Part shown: positions 16,119 to 28,005 of the stretch, piece by piece
Layout of the letters: each line of letters opens with the position of its first letter
Numbering within the stretch: the stretch's first letter is position 1
Position numbers and translations under genes: made by a program
DNA from: Actinomycetes bacterium
GTDB taxonomy: Bacteria > Actinomycetota > Actinomycetes > Actinomycetales > Demequinaceae
Length of the DNA stretch: 64,000 nt
Direction of reading: 5' to 3'
Assembly (NCBI GenBank): GCA_023411615.1
Contig: JAEYOR010000010.1
Coordinates: 124,001-188,000, forward strand
Notes under the pieces: model-generated
Told to the model about the DNA's origin: nothing
The model's input: only the letters and a program-made list of their open reading frames with translations
The model's database searches: none

Positions 16119-17974
16119 GCCAAGCGTGCAATCGCGGCGTCGGCAATTGCCGATGCCTCGAGACCAATCTCGTCCAGAAGTTGCGGCCGGCTTGCATGGT
16201 GCAAGAACTCGCGCGGCACACCGTGATGCGACCACACGACATGGCGGCCCGCCATGCGCGCGAACTCTGCCCACTCCTCGCCAACACCCGCATCAGTCAA
16301 ACCGTCTTCGACAGTGACCACAAGTTCTGCATCCCCGATTGCCTCAAGGAGGCCCTCCGGGACGGGATGGACCCATGTCGCGGTGGCCGCGAGCACTGCC
16401 TGACCTTCGGCGGCGAGCTTGCCGGCCACGTCAATGGCTGTGCCCGCCATTGAGCCGATACCGAAGACCACGACGCGGGGCGCTCCGTCGCCGAAACTCG
16501 CGAGAACGTCAATGTCACGGTTCGTGCTGATGGCAGGGAGCGGTTCGGACACGGCACCCTTGGGGTAACGCACCACTGTGGGGGCATCGTCAACGTCGAC
16601 AGCATCGCGAAATGCCGCGCGCAACGTCGGCTCATCTCGCGGTGCGGCGAGGCGCAGACCCGGCACGTGACGCAACAGCGCCATATCCCACATGCCGTTG
16701 TGACTTGCCCCGTCATCGCCGGTGATGCCCGCACGGTCAAGCATGAACGTCACGCCCGCTTTGTGCAGCGCAACATCCATCAATAGCTGATCAAACGCCC
16801 TGTTGAGAAATGTGGCGTACACCGCGACCACCGGATGGAGGCCCGAGAAGGCAAGCCCCGCCGCGGCCGTCACGGCATGCTGCTCCGCGATGCCAACGTC
16901 GATGACGCGGCCGGGAAAGGCGTCGGCGAAAGGCTGCAAGCCGACGGGCTGAAGCATGGCAGCAGTGATCGCAACCACGTCATCTCGCTCGGCGCCAATC
17001 GTCAGCATCTCGTCAGCAAAGACGCTCGTCCAGCCGAAGCGGGATGGCTCGATAGGCAGCCCAGTTTCGGGATGGATTTTGCCCACCGCATGGAATCGGT
17101 CCGCGTGATCTTGCTCAGCGGGCTGGTATCCGCGGCCCTTCTCGGTGAGGACGTGAACGATGACGGGCGCGCCGTATCCCTTGGCGTGAGTCAGCGCTGC
17201 TTCGAGTTGTGCGAGGTCATGACCGTCGACGGGACCGAGGTACTTGAGACCAAGATCTTCGAACATGCCGTGCGGACCAATAAGGCCCTTGAGTGCGCGC
17301 TTGCCGTGCATGACCGTCTGGTACGTGAAGTCACGGACGGGACCGCGTCCATCAAATGTGCGTTTGCCCCAACTGAGGAAGTTCTCATACGTGCGCGATG
17401 TGCGGATGCCATCAAGACGACGCGCAAGCCCGCCAATCGTCGGCGCGTATGAGCGCCCGTTGTCGTTGACAACGACGACCACCCGGTCCTCGCAGTCGGC
17501 GAGAGAGTTGAGTGCTTCCCACGCCATGCCGCCCGTGAGTGCCCCATCGCCGATGACGGCGACGGTGGTGCGATCCACCTCGCCCTTGAGGGTATGGCCA
17601 CGCGCAATTCCGGCCGCCCACGACAATGCCGTCGATGCGTGTGAGTTCTCGACAATGTCGTGCTCGGACTCAGCCCGCGATGGATATCCCGACACTCCCC
17701 CGCGTTTGCGCAGGTTCGAGAAGTCGGAACGGCCCGTGAGGAGTTTGTGGACGTAACTTTGATGACCCGTGTCAAAAACGAGGCTGTCGAATGGGGACTC
17801 GAACACACGATGAAGGGCGAGAGTGAGTTCGACAACGCCAAGGTTTGGTCCAAGATGTCCACCCGTGCGTGACACCGACTCCACCAGATAGGTGCGAATC
17901 TCCTCCGCAAGTTCAGCGAGTTCCTGCGCGGAAAGCGACCGCAAGGCTTGCGGTGACTCGATGCGCTCCAGCAC
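16115..17974 (-). CDS. dxs: 1-deoxy-D-xylulose-5-phosphate synthase
   Basis: 619 residues from the GTG at 17974, which has AAGGAG five bases upstream; earlier in-frame starts lie on top of that site. The thiamine diphosphate motif is IGDGALTGGMAWEALN ending in VVVVVNDN; GHQSYVHKLLTGR near the N-terminus and ERFHAVG-type linker (DRFHAVGKIHPETG) are typical. It condenses pyruvate and glyceraldehyde 3-phosphate as the first step of the MEP isoprenoid pathway. The same window carries a prenyl synthase at 42 kb that uses the product. It meets rnd tail to tail with a four-base overlap. The acnA gene lies 72 bases upstream on the same strand. Confidence 0.97.
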   Translation of the reverse strand: MLERIESPQALRSLSAQELAELAEEIRTYLVESVSRTGGHLGPNLGVVELTLALHRVFESPFDSLVFDTGHQSYVHKLLTGRSDFSNLRKRGGVSGYPSRAESEHDIVENSHASTALSWAAGIARGHTLKGEVDRTTVAVIGDGALTGGMAWEALNSLADCEDRVVVVVNDNGRSYAPTIGGLARRLDGIRTSRTYENFLSWGKRTFDGRGPVRDFTYQTVMHGKRALKGLIGPHGMFEDLGLKYLGPVDGHDLAQLEAALTHAKGYGAPVIVHVLTEKGRGYQPAEQDHADRFHAVGKIHPETGLPIEPSRFGWTSVFADEMLTIGAERDDVVAITAAMLQPVGLQPFADAFPGRVIDVGIAEQHAVTAAAGLAFSGLHPVVAVYATFLNRAFDQLLMDVALHKAGVTFMLDRAGITGDDGASHNGMWDMALLRHVPGLRLAAPRDEPTLRAAFRDAVDVDDAPTVVRYPKGAVSEPLPAISTNRDIDVLASFGDGAPRVVVFGIGSMAGTAIDVAGKLAAEGQAVLAATATWVHPVPEGLLEAIGDAELVVTVEDGLTDAGVGEEWAEFARMAGRHVVWSHHGVPREFLHHASRPQLLDEIGLEASAIADAAIARLA

Positions 17975-18046
17975 GCTCACTCCTTGCCGTCGGGGTTGTC
18001 CCACTGTACGTCCTGAAACGCCCCGCGAGGCGTCCCTGTTCCGTGC

Positions 18047-20863
<2,817 letters not shown>

Positions 20864-20888
20864 CGCGCTCCTTGAATTGTCACGGCCC

Positions 20889-20894
20889 AGTCTA
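20889..20894 (-). promoter_or_regulatory. -10 element TAGACT of acnA
   Basis: TAGACT on the minus strand, 25 bases before the acnA ATG. No matching -35 hexamer was recognised. Confidence 0.4.
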
Positions 20895-20926
20895 CCGGGG
20901 TAGTGCCGAGGTCCCGGCTCTCTTTG

Positions 20927-22096
20927 TCAGCCCCGAGTGAAAGAGGCAATTGTTTCGATGTGATGCGTCATGGGGAACAGATCCCAAGCAGTAGCGTCTT
21001 CAAGGACGTAGCCGTCTTGAGCCAACAACGCGGTGTCGCGTGCCAACGCAACGGGGTCGCATGCGACGTAAATGATCTTCTCTGGTGACAGCGCCGTCAT
21101 CGCCTTCACGGTTGCCGCCTTCGCCCCCGCTCGCGGGGGATCAAGCACAACGGTGCCGCCGTTCATGTCCTCACCGTCTCGGCCCATCTGCAGCACCGTG
21201 CGCCGCGCGTCACCGATGATGGCCCTGGCGTCCGAGAAGCGGGACAGATTGCGCTCCAGTGACGACGTGCCCGTTGTCCCCACTGCCTCAACGGCAGTCA
21301 CCTGCTTGCCATGCGCGGCGAGAGCCGCTGCGAAGAGACCGACGCCCGCATACAGATCGAGCACTCGGGGTGAGGCGCCGACGCGACGTACGACCTCGTC
21401 AACGAGCAGCGCGGGGCCACCACGATGAACCTGCCAGAAATCTCGGGCGCTCAGCGTGTACGTGAGGTCGCCCACCTTCTCGGTGAGCATCTTTCCCGCA
21501 CCGCGGGCTCCACGGACCACATGAACCCATCCCGTAGACGTCTCGATGACGTCGATCCGCTCGCCAGGGCGCCCTTCGGTTGCGAGGAGTGACGCCTCGG
21601 CCGCTGCTGTCGCCAACGGCATTGCGGTGAGATACCTGCGCCCCTTTCCACCTTGGAGCGCCATCGTCGCCCGGCCATCCTCGCCTGCGACAGCGCTCAC
21701 GCGAGTTCGGTAGCGAAGGCCACGTGCAGCGTCGTCCCCTGGCACGGCTTGCACTTCACCGGCGAAATCGATGCCCGCGAATCGCTCGAATGCCTCTCGC
21801 AGCACGGCGGTCTTCCACTTCCGCTGTGCCGGAAGGGCCACGTGACCGAGTTCCGCACCACCAACCCCGCCTTGGCCCGCTTCGGGCCATGGATGCTCAA
21901 CGCGGTCATCGGACGCCTCGAGAATTCGCACTGCGTCGGCATTCCAGAACCGAGCGTCGGGTGCCGCGTCGACAACGCGCGCCTCGACCACTTCGCCCGG
22001 AAGTGCATGGCGCACAAACACGGCACGACCCTCATGGCGTGCCACACAGTGGCCGCCATGGGCCGGGGCGCCCACGGTAACGCGGATGGTCGTCAC
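20927..22096 (-). CDS. TrmA/RumA-family uracil-5 RNA methyltransferase
   Basis: 389 residues. An N-terminal TRAM-like RNA-binding part (GHCVARHEGRAVFVRHALPGE) is followed by a class I methyltransferase: VLDLYAGVGLFAAAL (SAM loop), VVLDPPRAGA, and YVACDPVALARD, which holds the nucleophilic cysteine. The four-cysteine cluster of RumA is not seen. The target base (tRNA or 23S rRNA) cannot be decided from sequence. The GTG start overlaps the permease stop by four bases. The same pair next to two TrkA genes is found in M. tuberculosis (Rv2689c-Rv2692). Confidence 0.88.
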   Translation of the reverse strand: MTTIRVTVGAPAHGGHCVARHEGRAVFVRHALPGEVVEARVVDAAPDARFWNADAVRILEASDDRVEHPWPEAGQGGVGGAELGHVALPAQRKWKTAVLREAFERFAGIDFAGEVQAVPGDDAARGLRYRTRVSAVAGEDGRATMALQGGKGRRYLTAMPLATAAAEASLLATEGRPGERIDVIETSTGWVHVVRGARGAGKMLTEKVGDLTYTLSARDFWQVHRGGPALLVDEVVRRVGASPRVLDLYAGVGLFAAALAAHGKQVTAVEAVGTTGTSSLERNLSRFSDARAIIGDARRTVLQMGRDGEDMNGGTVVLDPPRAGAKAATVKAMTALSPEKIIYVACDPVALARDTALLAQDGYVLEDATAWDLFPMTHHIETIASFTRG

Positions 22097-23991
22097 GGCA
22101 TCTCCACTTCTTCTGGCGACACTTCGGCGATCGGACCGTCGCGCCGCGCCGATTCAAGCTTCCACGGGACGGCACTCACCACGACGTTGGGGACATTGAG
22201 CAGCTGCGCTCGCAGTCGCGCGGTGTTGCGATTGTGCAGCAATTGCTCCCACCAGCGTCCCACGATGTATTCAGGTACATAGACGAACACAGCTTCGCGC
22301 GGCGAGCGCAGGTGCAGCGTCTTCACGTAGGACATCACCGGTCCCACCAGGTCGCGATACGGCGAATCGAGAACAACGAGCGCCGTCCCGAGGTTCATCG
22401 CCGCCCACCGCTTCTGCAAGGCAACCGAGGCGCCTCGATCCATCTGAACAGTCACCGCCTTGAGCGTCGAGTGCCGCGCGGCCTTCGCATATGCCAAGGC
22501 GTGCAAGGCCGGTCGATGAAGTTGGGCGACAAGGACGATTCCATGCGTTGCGGAAGGCAATGTGGGCGAGTCCGCACCCTTGTCAAGAGCGAGATCGATG
22601 CGCACTGCTTCGTAATGCCTCTTGATCGCACCCATAAGGACCACCACGAGCACGATGAGCGCGATCGCAATCCACGCACCATTGGCAAAGTTGAATACCG
22701 CCGTGATGAGAAGCACTCCGGTGGCGGCGACGAGCGCGGCGATATGAAGCACTCGACGCAGTCCATACAGCAAGCGCTCTCGAGGCGCAGTCGCGGTCTG
22801 ATACTTCGTGCGGGTCCACTCGACCATTGCGCGTTGACTCAGCACGATCGACGTGAAAACACCCACGATGTACATGTGGATGAGCTGGCTCACGCTCGCG
22901 TCGACCGCGATGACGATGACGGCAGAGGCTGTCGCGACGAGCAATACGGATCCACGCTGGACGAGGCGGTCATTGCGCATCGCCATTTGCCGTGGCAATA
23001 GCCCGTCCACTGCGAGGAGCCCAGTCAAGCGCGCAAAGCGGCGGAACACGCTCGACCCAGCGGCCCATAGAATCATGCCTGCGGATAGACCGACAATCCA
23101 GACAGGCGCGGCATTTCCGAATACTCGCTCCGATACCTGCATGAGAATCGAGCCGTCGTTCCAGCCGGTAAGGCGAAAGTTCGATGCGAGCCACAGCACT
23201 GCAAAGAACGCGCCTGCGCTCGCCAGCACGGCAATGAGAAGCGTGCGCGACGCCCGCTTTCCCCTCGGCTCCGCGTGAGCAGGTCCAGATGCCGCAAGGT
23301 GCTCAATACCCGTCACCATGACGGCGCCCGATGCGACCGCGCCCGCGTACGCGACGAGCACCGTCCAGCCGCCCGACGCCGTCGGCTCGGGGACAAGGCC
23401 AGTCGCCGAGTCATGGCGCACCGCACCGACGACACCGAGCACGACGACCACGAGGACGAACCCGTGCCATACAGCAAGAAGGACGCGGACCCGGTCCTGC
23501 ACACCTCGCAGGTTGATGAACGTCATCAGACCAAGCGCGGCCACACCAATGAGTGGCGCTTTGCCCTCCCAGGAAGGCACAAGAAACGTGATTACCGAAG
23601 CGATCGCAGACACCGAGATCGCGGCCGTGAAGAGGTAGTCCGTGAGAAGGGACGCTCCCGTCACCATTCCGAAGCGCGGACCGAGTCGATCGCGGACTAC
23701 ACCGTAGTCACCGCGCTCATGAGGGAAAGCCCGCACCTGTGATGCGTAGGCCGCACCGAGGAGCGCAAGGATGAGGACCGAGCCAAGCGCCATGACGATG
23801 ATCGCGCCTTGCTGTCCACCCGATCGCAGAGCCTCGACAACAGCATCTGGCCCGTACGCAACTGCGGAGAGAACGCCTGCGCCAAAGACGGGGAGCGCCA
23901 ACCGAGTCCGCAAAGTCTGGGGCCGCACCACATCCGTGGCGACTGGTGCGCCAAACGTCAAGAGCTTGACGCGTTCGATAAACCGCTGCAC
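22093..23991 (-). CDS. APC-family permease with cytoplasmic C-terminal domain
   Basis: 632 residues from the GTG at 23991, chosen because TAGGAT stands eight bases before it; longer in-frame starts would run into the divergent promoter. About twelve membrane segments are seen up to residue 460 or so, beginning with the APC-type LPVFGAGVLSAVAYGPD. A soluble C-terminal part of about 180 residues follows. Substrate is unknown. It is divergent from two TrkA-type regulators across 40 bases, which suggests a KUP-like or amino acid transporter whose activity is tied to K+ or energy status; this is inference. It is translationally coupled to the RNA methyltransferase. Confidence 0.82.
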   Translation of the reverse strand: MQRFIERVKLLTFGAPVATDVVRPQTLRTRLALPVFGAGVLSAVAYGPDAVVEALRSGGQQGAIIVMALGSVLILALLGAAYASQVRAFPHERGDYGVVRDRLGPRFGMVTGASLLTDYLFTAAISVSAIASVITFLVPSWEGKAPLIGVAALGLMTFINLRGVQDRVRVLLAVWHGFVLVVVVLGVVGAVRHDSATGLVPEPTASGGWTVLVAYAGAVASGAVMVTGIEHLAASGPAHAEPRGKRASRTLLIAVLASAGAFFAVLWLASNFRLTGWNDGSILMQVSERVFGNAAPVWIVGLSAGMILWAAGSSVFRRFARLTGLLAVDGLLPRQMAMRNDRLVQRGSVLLVATASAVIVIAVDASVSQLIHMYIVGVFTSIVLSQRAMVEWTRTKYQTATAPRERLLYGLRRVLHIAALVAATGVLLITAVFNFANGAWIAIALIVLVVVLMGAIKRHYEAVRIDLALDKGADSPTLPSATHGIVLVAQLHRPALHALAYAKAARHSTLKAVTVQMDRGASVALQKRWAAMNLGTALVVLDSPYRDLVGPVMSYVKTLHLRSPREAVFVYVPEYIVGRWWEQLLHNRNTARLRAQLLNVPNVVVSAVPWKLESARRDGPIAEVSPEEVEMP

Positions 23992-23999
23992 GTCGCACC

Positions 24000-24005
24000 A
24001 TCCTA
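24000..24005 (-). promoter_or_regulatory. -10 element TAGGAT of the APC permease gene
   Basis: TAGGAT is eight bases before GTG 23991 on the minus strand, in the 40-base divergent region shared with the TrkA gene. Confidence 0.5.
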
Positions 24006-24019
24006 GGCTTCGAGCGGTA

Positions 24020-24025
24020 TAGCGT
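24020..24025 (+). promoter_or_regulatory. -10 element TAGCGT of the first trkA gene (leaderless)
   Basis: TAGCGT is followed by six bases and GTG 24032. An overlapping TATAGC is an alternative hexamer. Confidence 0.5.
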
Positions 24026-24031
24026 GGTGGC

Positions 24032-24697
24032 GTGCATGTGGTGATCATGGGTTGTGGCCGCACTGGCGCCACTCTCGCCGTCGAGTTTGAGTCGCGCGGT
24101 CACACCGTGGCGATCATTGATGCGGTGGCTGATGCTTTCCGTCGCTTGCCGTCCGATTTCCAGGGTCAAAGAATCACGGGGCTCGGGTTCGATCGTGACA
24201 CTCTCGTCGCCGCGGGGGTCGAGGAGGCTTTCGCGTTTGCCGCTGTGTCGGACGGCGACAACTCAAACATCCTTGCCGCCCGCGTCGTCCGCGAGACCTA
24301 TGGCGTTGACAACGTCGTCGCCCGCATCGCTGACTCTGGCCGCGCCGAGGTATATGAGCGCCTTGGAATCGCGACGGTGGCACAGGTGCCCTGGATGGCC
24401 GCGCAAATTGTCACCCGGCTCCTCCCGGGCGGTTCCGACGCCGAATACACCGATCCTGACGTCGGTCTTGTCATGCGCAGGTTGCCGTTCAATGACGGCT
24501 GGATTGGCCGCAGAGCAAGTGAGCTGGAGGAAGCATCGGGCGCCCGCCTCGCCTACATCGCGCGTTTTGGCGCCGCCGTCCTCCCGGACGCCTCCACCGT
24601 CCTGCAAGCGGGAGATGACCTCCATTTCCTCATGGCCGACGCTTCATCCAGGGAGGTTGTCAAAGTGGTGAGTCACGCACCGAGGAGCGAATCGTGA
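24032..24697 (+). CDS. trkA: TrkA-type potassium uptake regulator (CeoB-like)
   Basis: 221 residues. The RCK-N domain opens with HVVIMGCGRTGATLAVEF (GxGxxG nucleotide loop) and ends the strand in AIIDA. A C-terminal RCK-C (TrkA-C) part contains LVMRRLPFNDGWIGRRASEL. These proteins bind NAD(H) or ATP and gate K+ uptake channels from the cytoplasmic side. It is the first of two tandem TrkA genes; the second starts within its stop (four-base overlap). The arrangement matches ceoB-ceoC of mycobacteria. No TrkH/TrkG membrane subunit is nearby, so the partner may be elsewhere or be the divergent APC permease. Confidence 0.9.
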   Translation: MHVVIMGCGRTGATLAVEFESRGHTVAIIDAVADAFRRLPSDFQGQRITGLGFDRDTLVAAGVEEAFAFAAVSDGDNSNILAARVVRETYGVDNVVARIADSGRAEVYERLGIATVAQVPWMAAQIVTRLLPGGSDAEYTDPDVGLVMRRLPFNDGWIGRRASELEEASGARLAYIARFGAAVLPDASTVLQAGDDLHFLMADASSREVVKVVSHAPRSES

Positions 24698-25368
24698 AAG
24701 TGCTGATTGCCGGCGCCGGTTCCGTTGGTCGGTCGATCGCGCGCGACCTTCTCGAACACGGACACGAGGTGCTGCTCATTGACCACTCCCCTAGTGCGAT
24801 GCGGGTGTCACAAGTGGCGCAAGCCGAGTGGATGCTCGCTGATGCGTGCGAACTCACGGCGCTGCGCGAAGCCGGCACGGAATCGATGGATGTTGTCGTG
24901 GCAGCCACGGGTGACGACAAGGCAAACCTCGTCATCTCTCTGCTTGCGAAGACCGAGTTTGCGGTCCCTCGCACTGTTGCCCGCGTGAATAATCCGCGCA
25001 ATGAGTGGATGTACGACTCCCAATGGGGAGTCGACGTTGCCGTCTCGACTCCGCGCATCATGACAGCAATGGTCGAAGAGGCGGTCGCGGTAGGCGACCT
25101 TGTCAAGGTTTTCACTTTTCATCAATCGGGAGCCTCGATCATCGAGGTGACCTTGCCCGCGGATTCGCCGCTTGGCGGCATCGCGCTCCGCGACATGACG
25201 TTGCCTGACGACGTCGTGCTGTCGTGCATCGTCCGAGGTGACCGCACCATTGCGCCAAGTCCCGAAGACACTCTCGAGCCACTCGACGAACTTTTGTTCA
25301 TTCTGTCGGCTGAGGCGGATCCTGACGCTCTTCAGCGAGCTCTACGTTCCGCACCATCCGCCACATGA
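24694..25368 (+). CDS. trkA: Second TrkA-type potassium uptake regulator (CeoC-like)
   Basis: 224 residues, RCK-N domain with VLIAGAGSVGRSIARDLLE (GxGxxG) and VLLIDHS, then RCK-C with GASIIEVTLPADSPLGG. Together with the preceding gene it probably forms a hetero-oligomeric gating ring. It overlaps that gene by four bases. Its last 71 bases overlap the 3' end of the DUF3159 gene on the other strand, an unusually long tail-to-tail overlap for this window. Confidence 0.9.
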   Translation: MKVLIAGAGSVGRSIARDLLEHGHEVLLIDHSPSAMRVSQVAQAEWMLADACELTALREAGTESMDVVVAATGDDKANLVISLLAKTEFAVPRTVARVNNPRNEWMYDSQWGVDVAVSTPRIMTAMVEEAVAVGDLVKVFTFHQSGASIIEVTLPADSPLGGIALRDMTLPDDVVLSCIVRGDRTIAPSPEDTLEPLDELLFILSAEADPDALQRALRSAPSAT

Positions 25369-25975
25369 CAAAAAGCGCCACAGCAAACCACGGCACACCG
25401 AGAGCCAGTTTTGCCGTGCCGAGCGCTGCCGTTGCGCCCGCGAGATACAGCGGGATCTGAATCGCAAGCTTGACGATTTGAGTTCCGACGTAAAAGCCAG
25501 TCGCCGCTTGGAAGCGACGCATCGCGCGCTTGTCGGCGCGCCATCGCGTCGACCATCCCTTGAGCAAGCCCACGACGATGCCGACGGCTGGCCATCGCAG
25601 TGCCATCGAGGCCGTGAGTGCGACGGTGTAGAGACCCGTGTACCAAAAACCCGGCACAAAGTACTCATTGGCGTCCCCTGCGCGCCACGCCCAGATCGCG
25701 CCGAGTGCGACACCGAAAAGCCCTCCCAACGCCTGGGTCACAGGGGTGCGCTGGATAAGCCTCACCACGACAAGAGCGACGACGATTGCAACCGAGGCGA
25801 CAACCGGTATGCGGTAACCGCCCCACACGAGAAAGGCAGCGACAAAGACGGCTCCGGGCGCGACCGCCTCCGCTAGGCCGCGCCAACCTCCGATTGCTTC
25901 TGCCCAGTCAAAGTCGTCTCCGAGCAGCTGCTGAGCCGGAGTCCCCTTGTGCGGCTCGCCTTGTGCCGTCGTCAT
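25298..25975 (-). CDS. DUF3159 membrane protein
   Basis: 225 residues with about six hydrophobic segments in pairs, starting with AVFVAAFLVWGGYRIP, and conserved polar stretches GGWRGLAEAVAPG and KGWSTRWRADKRAMRRFQAATGF between them. It belongs to DUF3159 (Rv2693c in M. tuberculosis), function unknown. The start overlaps the OB-fold gene by four bases (ATGA). The C-terminal 23 residues are encoded in the region antisense to the second trkA gene. Confidence 0.88.
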   Translation of the reverse strand: MTTAQGEPHKGTPAQQLLGDDFDWAEAIGGWRGLAEAVAPGAVFVAAFLVWGGYRIPVVASVAIVVALVVVRLIQRTPVTQALGGLFGVALGAIWAWRAGDANEYFVPGFWYTGLYTVALTASMALRWPAVGIVVGLLKGWSTRWRADKRAMRRFQAATGFYVGTQIVKLAIQIPLYLAGATAALGTAKLALGVPWFAVALFVMWRMVRNVELAEERQDPPQPTE

Positions 25976-26271
25976 ACCGCGAGCAATTCGTATCGGGGGT
26001 TATAGATCACGGAGACGTCCTCCCCAGCAGCCACGCGACCTTCGACCTCAAGACCGACGCCCGGTTCGATGCCCGCGATCGTGCGCCTTCCCATGAACAC
26101 GCAGTCGATCGCGCCTGTGTCATCTGCAAGGCGCACCACGAGCTTTGCAGGCCGGTCAGCAGGGCTGACTTCCACATGGTGGACACGGCCGCGAACTCGG
26201 GCGATGCGACGAACGTCGAGCGCTCCGATCTCGGTCACCGCGGTCGGTTTCATGTGATCCATCGGTGTCAT
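25972..26271 (-). CDS. OB-fold nucleic-acid-binding protein
   Basis: 99 residues with an OB-fold pattern: RVRGRVHHVEVSP, LVVRLADDTGAIDCVFMGRR and GLEVEGRVAAGEDVSVIYNPRYELL. It resembles the tRNA-anticodon type OB domain and Rv2694c of M. tuberculosis. The ligand is unknown. It is linked to dut upstream and to DUF3159 downstream by ATGA overlaps, so the three form one translational unit. Confidence 0.85.
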   Translation of the reverse strand: MTPMDHMKPTAVTEIGALDVRRIARVRGRVHHVEVSPADRPAKLVVRLADDTGAIDCVFMGRRTIAGIEPGVGLEVEGRVAAGEDVSVIYNPRYELLAV

Positions 26272-26732
26272 GCCGTCCCGGGGTTGACCGATGATGTGCC
26301 GGTTGACCCGAAGCCACCTTCACCGCGGTGGGTTCCTGGCAGGGTCTCAACGTGGACAAACCGGGCTTTGGCAACGGGTTGGATGACGAGTTGAGCGATG
26401 CGGTCGCCAATGGCAAAATCGACGCTCTCGTGAGCGTCCGTGTTGAGCAAGGTGACGCTGATCTCCCCCCGGTAACCGGCGTCCACAGTCCCTGGGGCGT
26501 TGACGATCGTCACGCCATGGCGAGCAGCGAGGCCGCTGCGGGGGTGGACAAACGCGGCATAGCCGGCAGGAAGAGCGATTCGCACCCCGGTACGGACAGT
26601 GCGCCGCTCACCCGGAGCGAGAGTGATCGCCTCTCGTGTTGTGAGATCTGCGCCGGCGTCGCCCGCGTGAGCGTACGACGGCATCGGCACGCCGTCATCC
26701 GTTGTGCTGATCAACACCTCGACGTTCGTCAT
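26268..26732 (-). CDS. dut: dUTP diphosphatase
   Basis: 154 residues with all five trimeric dUTPase motifs in order: AGDAGADL (1), PRSGLAARHG (2), NAPGTVDAGYRGEI (3, with the base-stacking Tyr and catalytic Asp), GDRIAQLVI (4) and RGEGGFGSTG (5, the glycine-rich arm). It hydrolyses dUTP to dUMP, which keeps uracil out of DNA and feeds thymidylate synthesis. The ATG has GGAG upstream and TAGGGT eight bases before it, so a very short or absent leader is likely. Confidence 0.97.
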   Translation of the reverse strand: MTNVEVLISTTDDGVPMPSYAHAGDAGADLTTREAITLAPGERRTVRTGVRIALPAGYAAFVHPRSGLAARHGVTIVNAPGTVDAGYRGEISVTLLNTDAHESVDFAIGDRIAQLVIQPVAKARFVHVETLPGTHRGEGGFGSTGTSSVNPGTA

Positions 26733-26774
26733 GGTGCTCCACCCTAGGCGCTCACCGCGCCCAATCCGTACCGC

Positions 26775-27074
26775 TTAAGCGGCGCACTCCGAGCAGATCG
26801 GTTGGTCGCCCTTGAATGTCGCCAACTGGCTGCGGTGGTGGACCAAGAAGCATGACATGCATGTGAACTCGTCCTGCTGAGGGGGCAGCACTCGCACAGA
26901 CAGCTCTTCACCAGACAGATCCGCGCCCGGCAATTCAAAACTGTCGGCAACGTCGGCCTCGTCCTCGTCGACCACGCCCGAGCTCTTGTCCGAGCGACGC
27001 GCCTTCAGCTCTTCAATCGAGTCGGCGGCGATCTCGTCGTCGGTCTTGCGCGGGGCGTCGTAGTCGGTCGCCAT
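26775..27074 (-). CDS. DUF4193 protein, zinc-ribbon-like
   Basis: 99 residues from the ATG at 27074, which has GGAG upstream; longer in-frame starts are unsupported. The N-terminus is MATDYDAPRKTDDE, the middle is strongly acidic, and the C-terminus has CMSC and CSEC 20 or so residues apart, a likely zinc site. It belongs to the actinobacterial DUF4193 family (Rv2699c). Function is unknown; size, acidity and a metal knuckle fit a regulatory or RNA-polymerase-binding protein, but this is inference. Confidence 0.9.
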   Translation of the reverse strand: MATDYDAPRKTDDEIAADSIEELKARRSDKSSGVVDEDEADVADSFELPGADLSGEELSVRVLPPQQDEFTCMSCFLVHHRSQLATFKGDQPICSECAA

Positions 27075-27180
27075 CCGTGAGTCTCCATTCACCTGGTGGT
27101 GTGTGATCAATGCCTGACAAGCGGATTTTGTTCCCGCGTGGCGCAGGCATTGTGCACCACAAAACCGGTTTACGCGAACT

Positions 27181-28005
27181 CTAGGCCGATTCCTCCGGCC
27201 AAGGCGTGCGCGCACCCGCTTGTACGAGCGCTTCTCTTAACGCGTCCCACGTCTCGGGCATCGCGGCAATGAGCAGGTGCTCATCGGCCGGTCCCCCGTC
27301 AATTCCGGCCACTTTGACGCCCGCTTCTCTTGCGATGAGGGCCCCCGCAGCGTGGTCCCAGGGCTTCAGCCCATGCTCGTAGTACGCGTCGATCTGGCCC
27401 GCCGCAACCAAGCACAGATCGACGCTTGCCGCGCCCAAGCGTCGGATATCGCGGACGGAGGGGAGCACCGCCGCGACGATCTCGCCTTGAATCTTGCGAC
27501 GCGCGGCGACGTACTGAAAACCTGTTGCGAGCAAGGTCGCGTCAAGTGGCGCCGCTGCGGTGCGCTTCATCGCGACGCCATCCCGCCACGCCCCATGGCC
27601 TCGTGCGGCCGACCACACAACGCCTGCGCCGTCGCACACAGCACCCGCTTCGGCGGTCCACGTCGACGGCTCGGCGCCGCCTGTTACCGCAGCAACCGAG
27701 ACGGCGTAATGCGGCAATCCATACAGGTAATTGACGGTGCCGTCGATGGGATCAAGCACCCAGGTGACGCCGGACGTGCCGATGACATCGTTCCCTTCCT
27801 CGCCCAAGATCGAATCGTCGGGCCGCAAAGTCGCCAGCCGCTCGCGCAAGAGGCGCTCAGCCGCGAGGTCCATCTGCGTGACGATGTCGATGTGGGAGGA
27901 CTTGGTTGCGGTGACGTGTGCCTCTGCTCGGCCTTGAGAGACGAGCACTCCGGCCTCCTTTGCAATGAGGGCGGCGATGTCGCGAAGTTCGAGCGGATCG
28001 GTCAT
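27181..28005 (-). CDS. suhB: Inositol monophosphatase family protein
   Basis: 274 residues from the ATG at 28005 (weak GGAG two bases before it). Metal-binding motifs are ILGEEGND (the GExx motif), WVLDPIDGTVNYLYG (DPIDGT) and KPWDHAAGALIAREAG (WDxxAG). The family removes phosphate from inositol 1-phosphate or related sugar phosphates with Mg2+. In actinobacteria this supports inositol, phosphatidylinositol and mycothiol synthesis, but NADP and fructose-bisphosphate phosphatases share the same motifs. Confidence 0.88.
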   Translation of the reverse strand: MTDPLELRDIAALIAKEAGVLVSQGRAEAHVTATKSSHIDIVTQMDLAAERLLRERLATLRPDDSILGEEGNDVIGTSGVTWVLDPIDGTVNYLYGLPHYAVSVAAVTGGAEPSTWTAEAGAVCDGAGVVWSAARGHGAWRDGVAMKRTAAAPLDATLLATGFQYVAARRKIQGEIVAAVLPSVRDIRRLGAASVDLCLVAAGQIDAYYEHGLKPWDHAAGALIAREAGVKVAGIDGGPADEHLLIAAMPETWDALREALVQAGARTPWPEESA

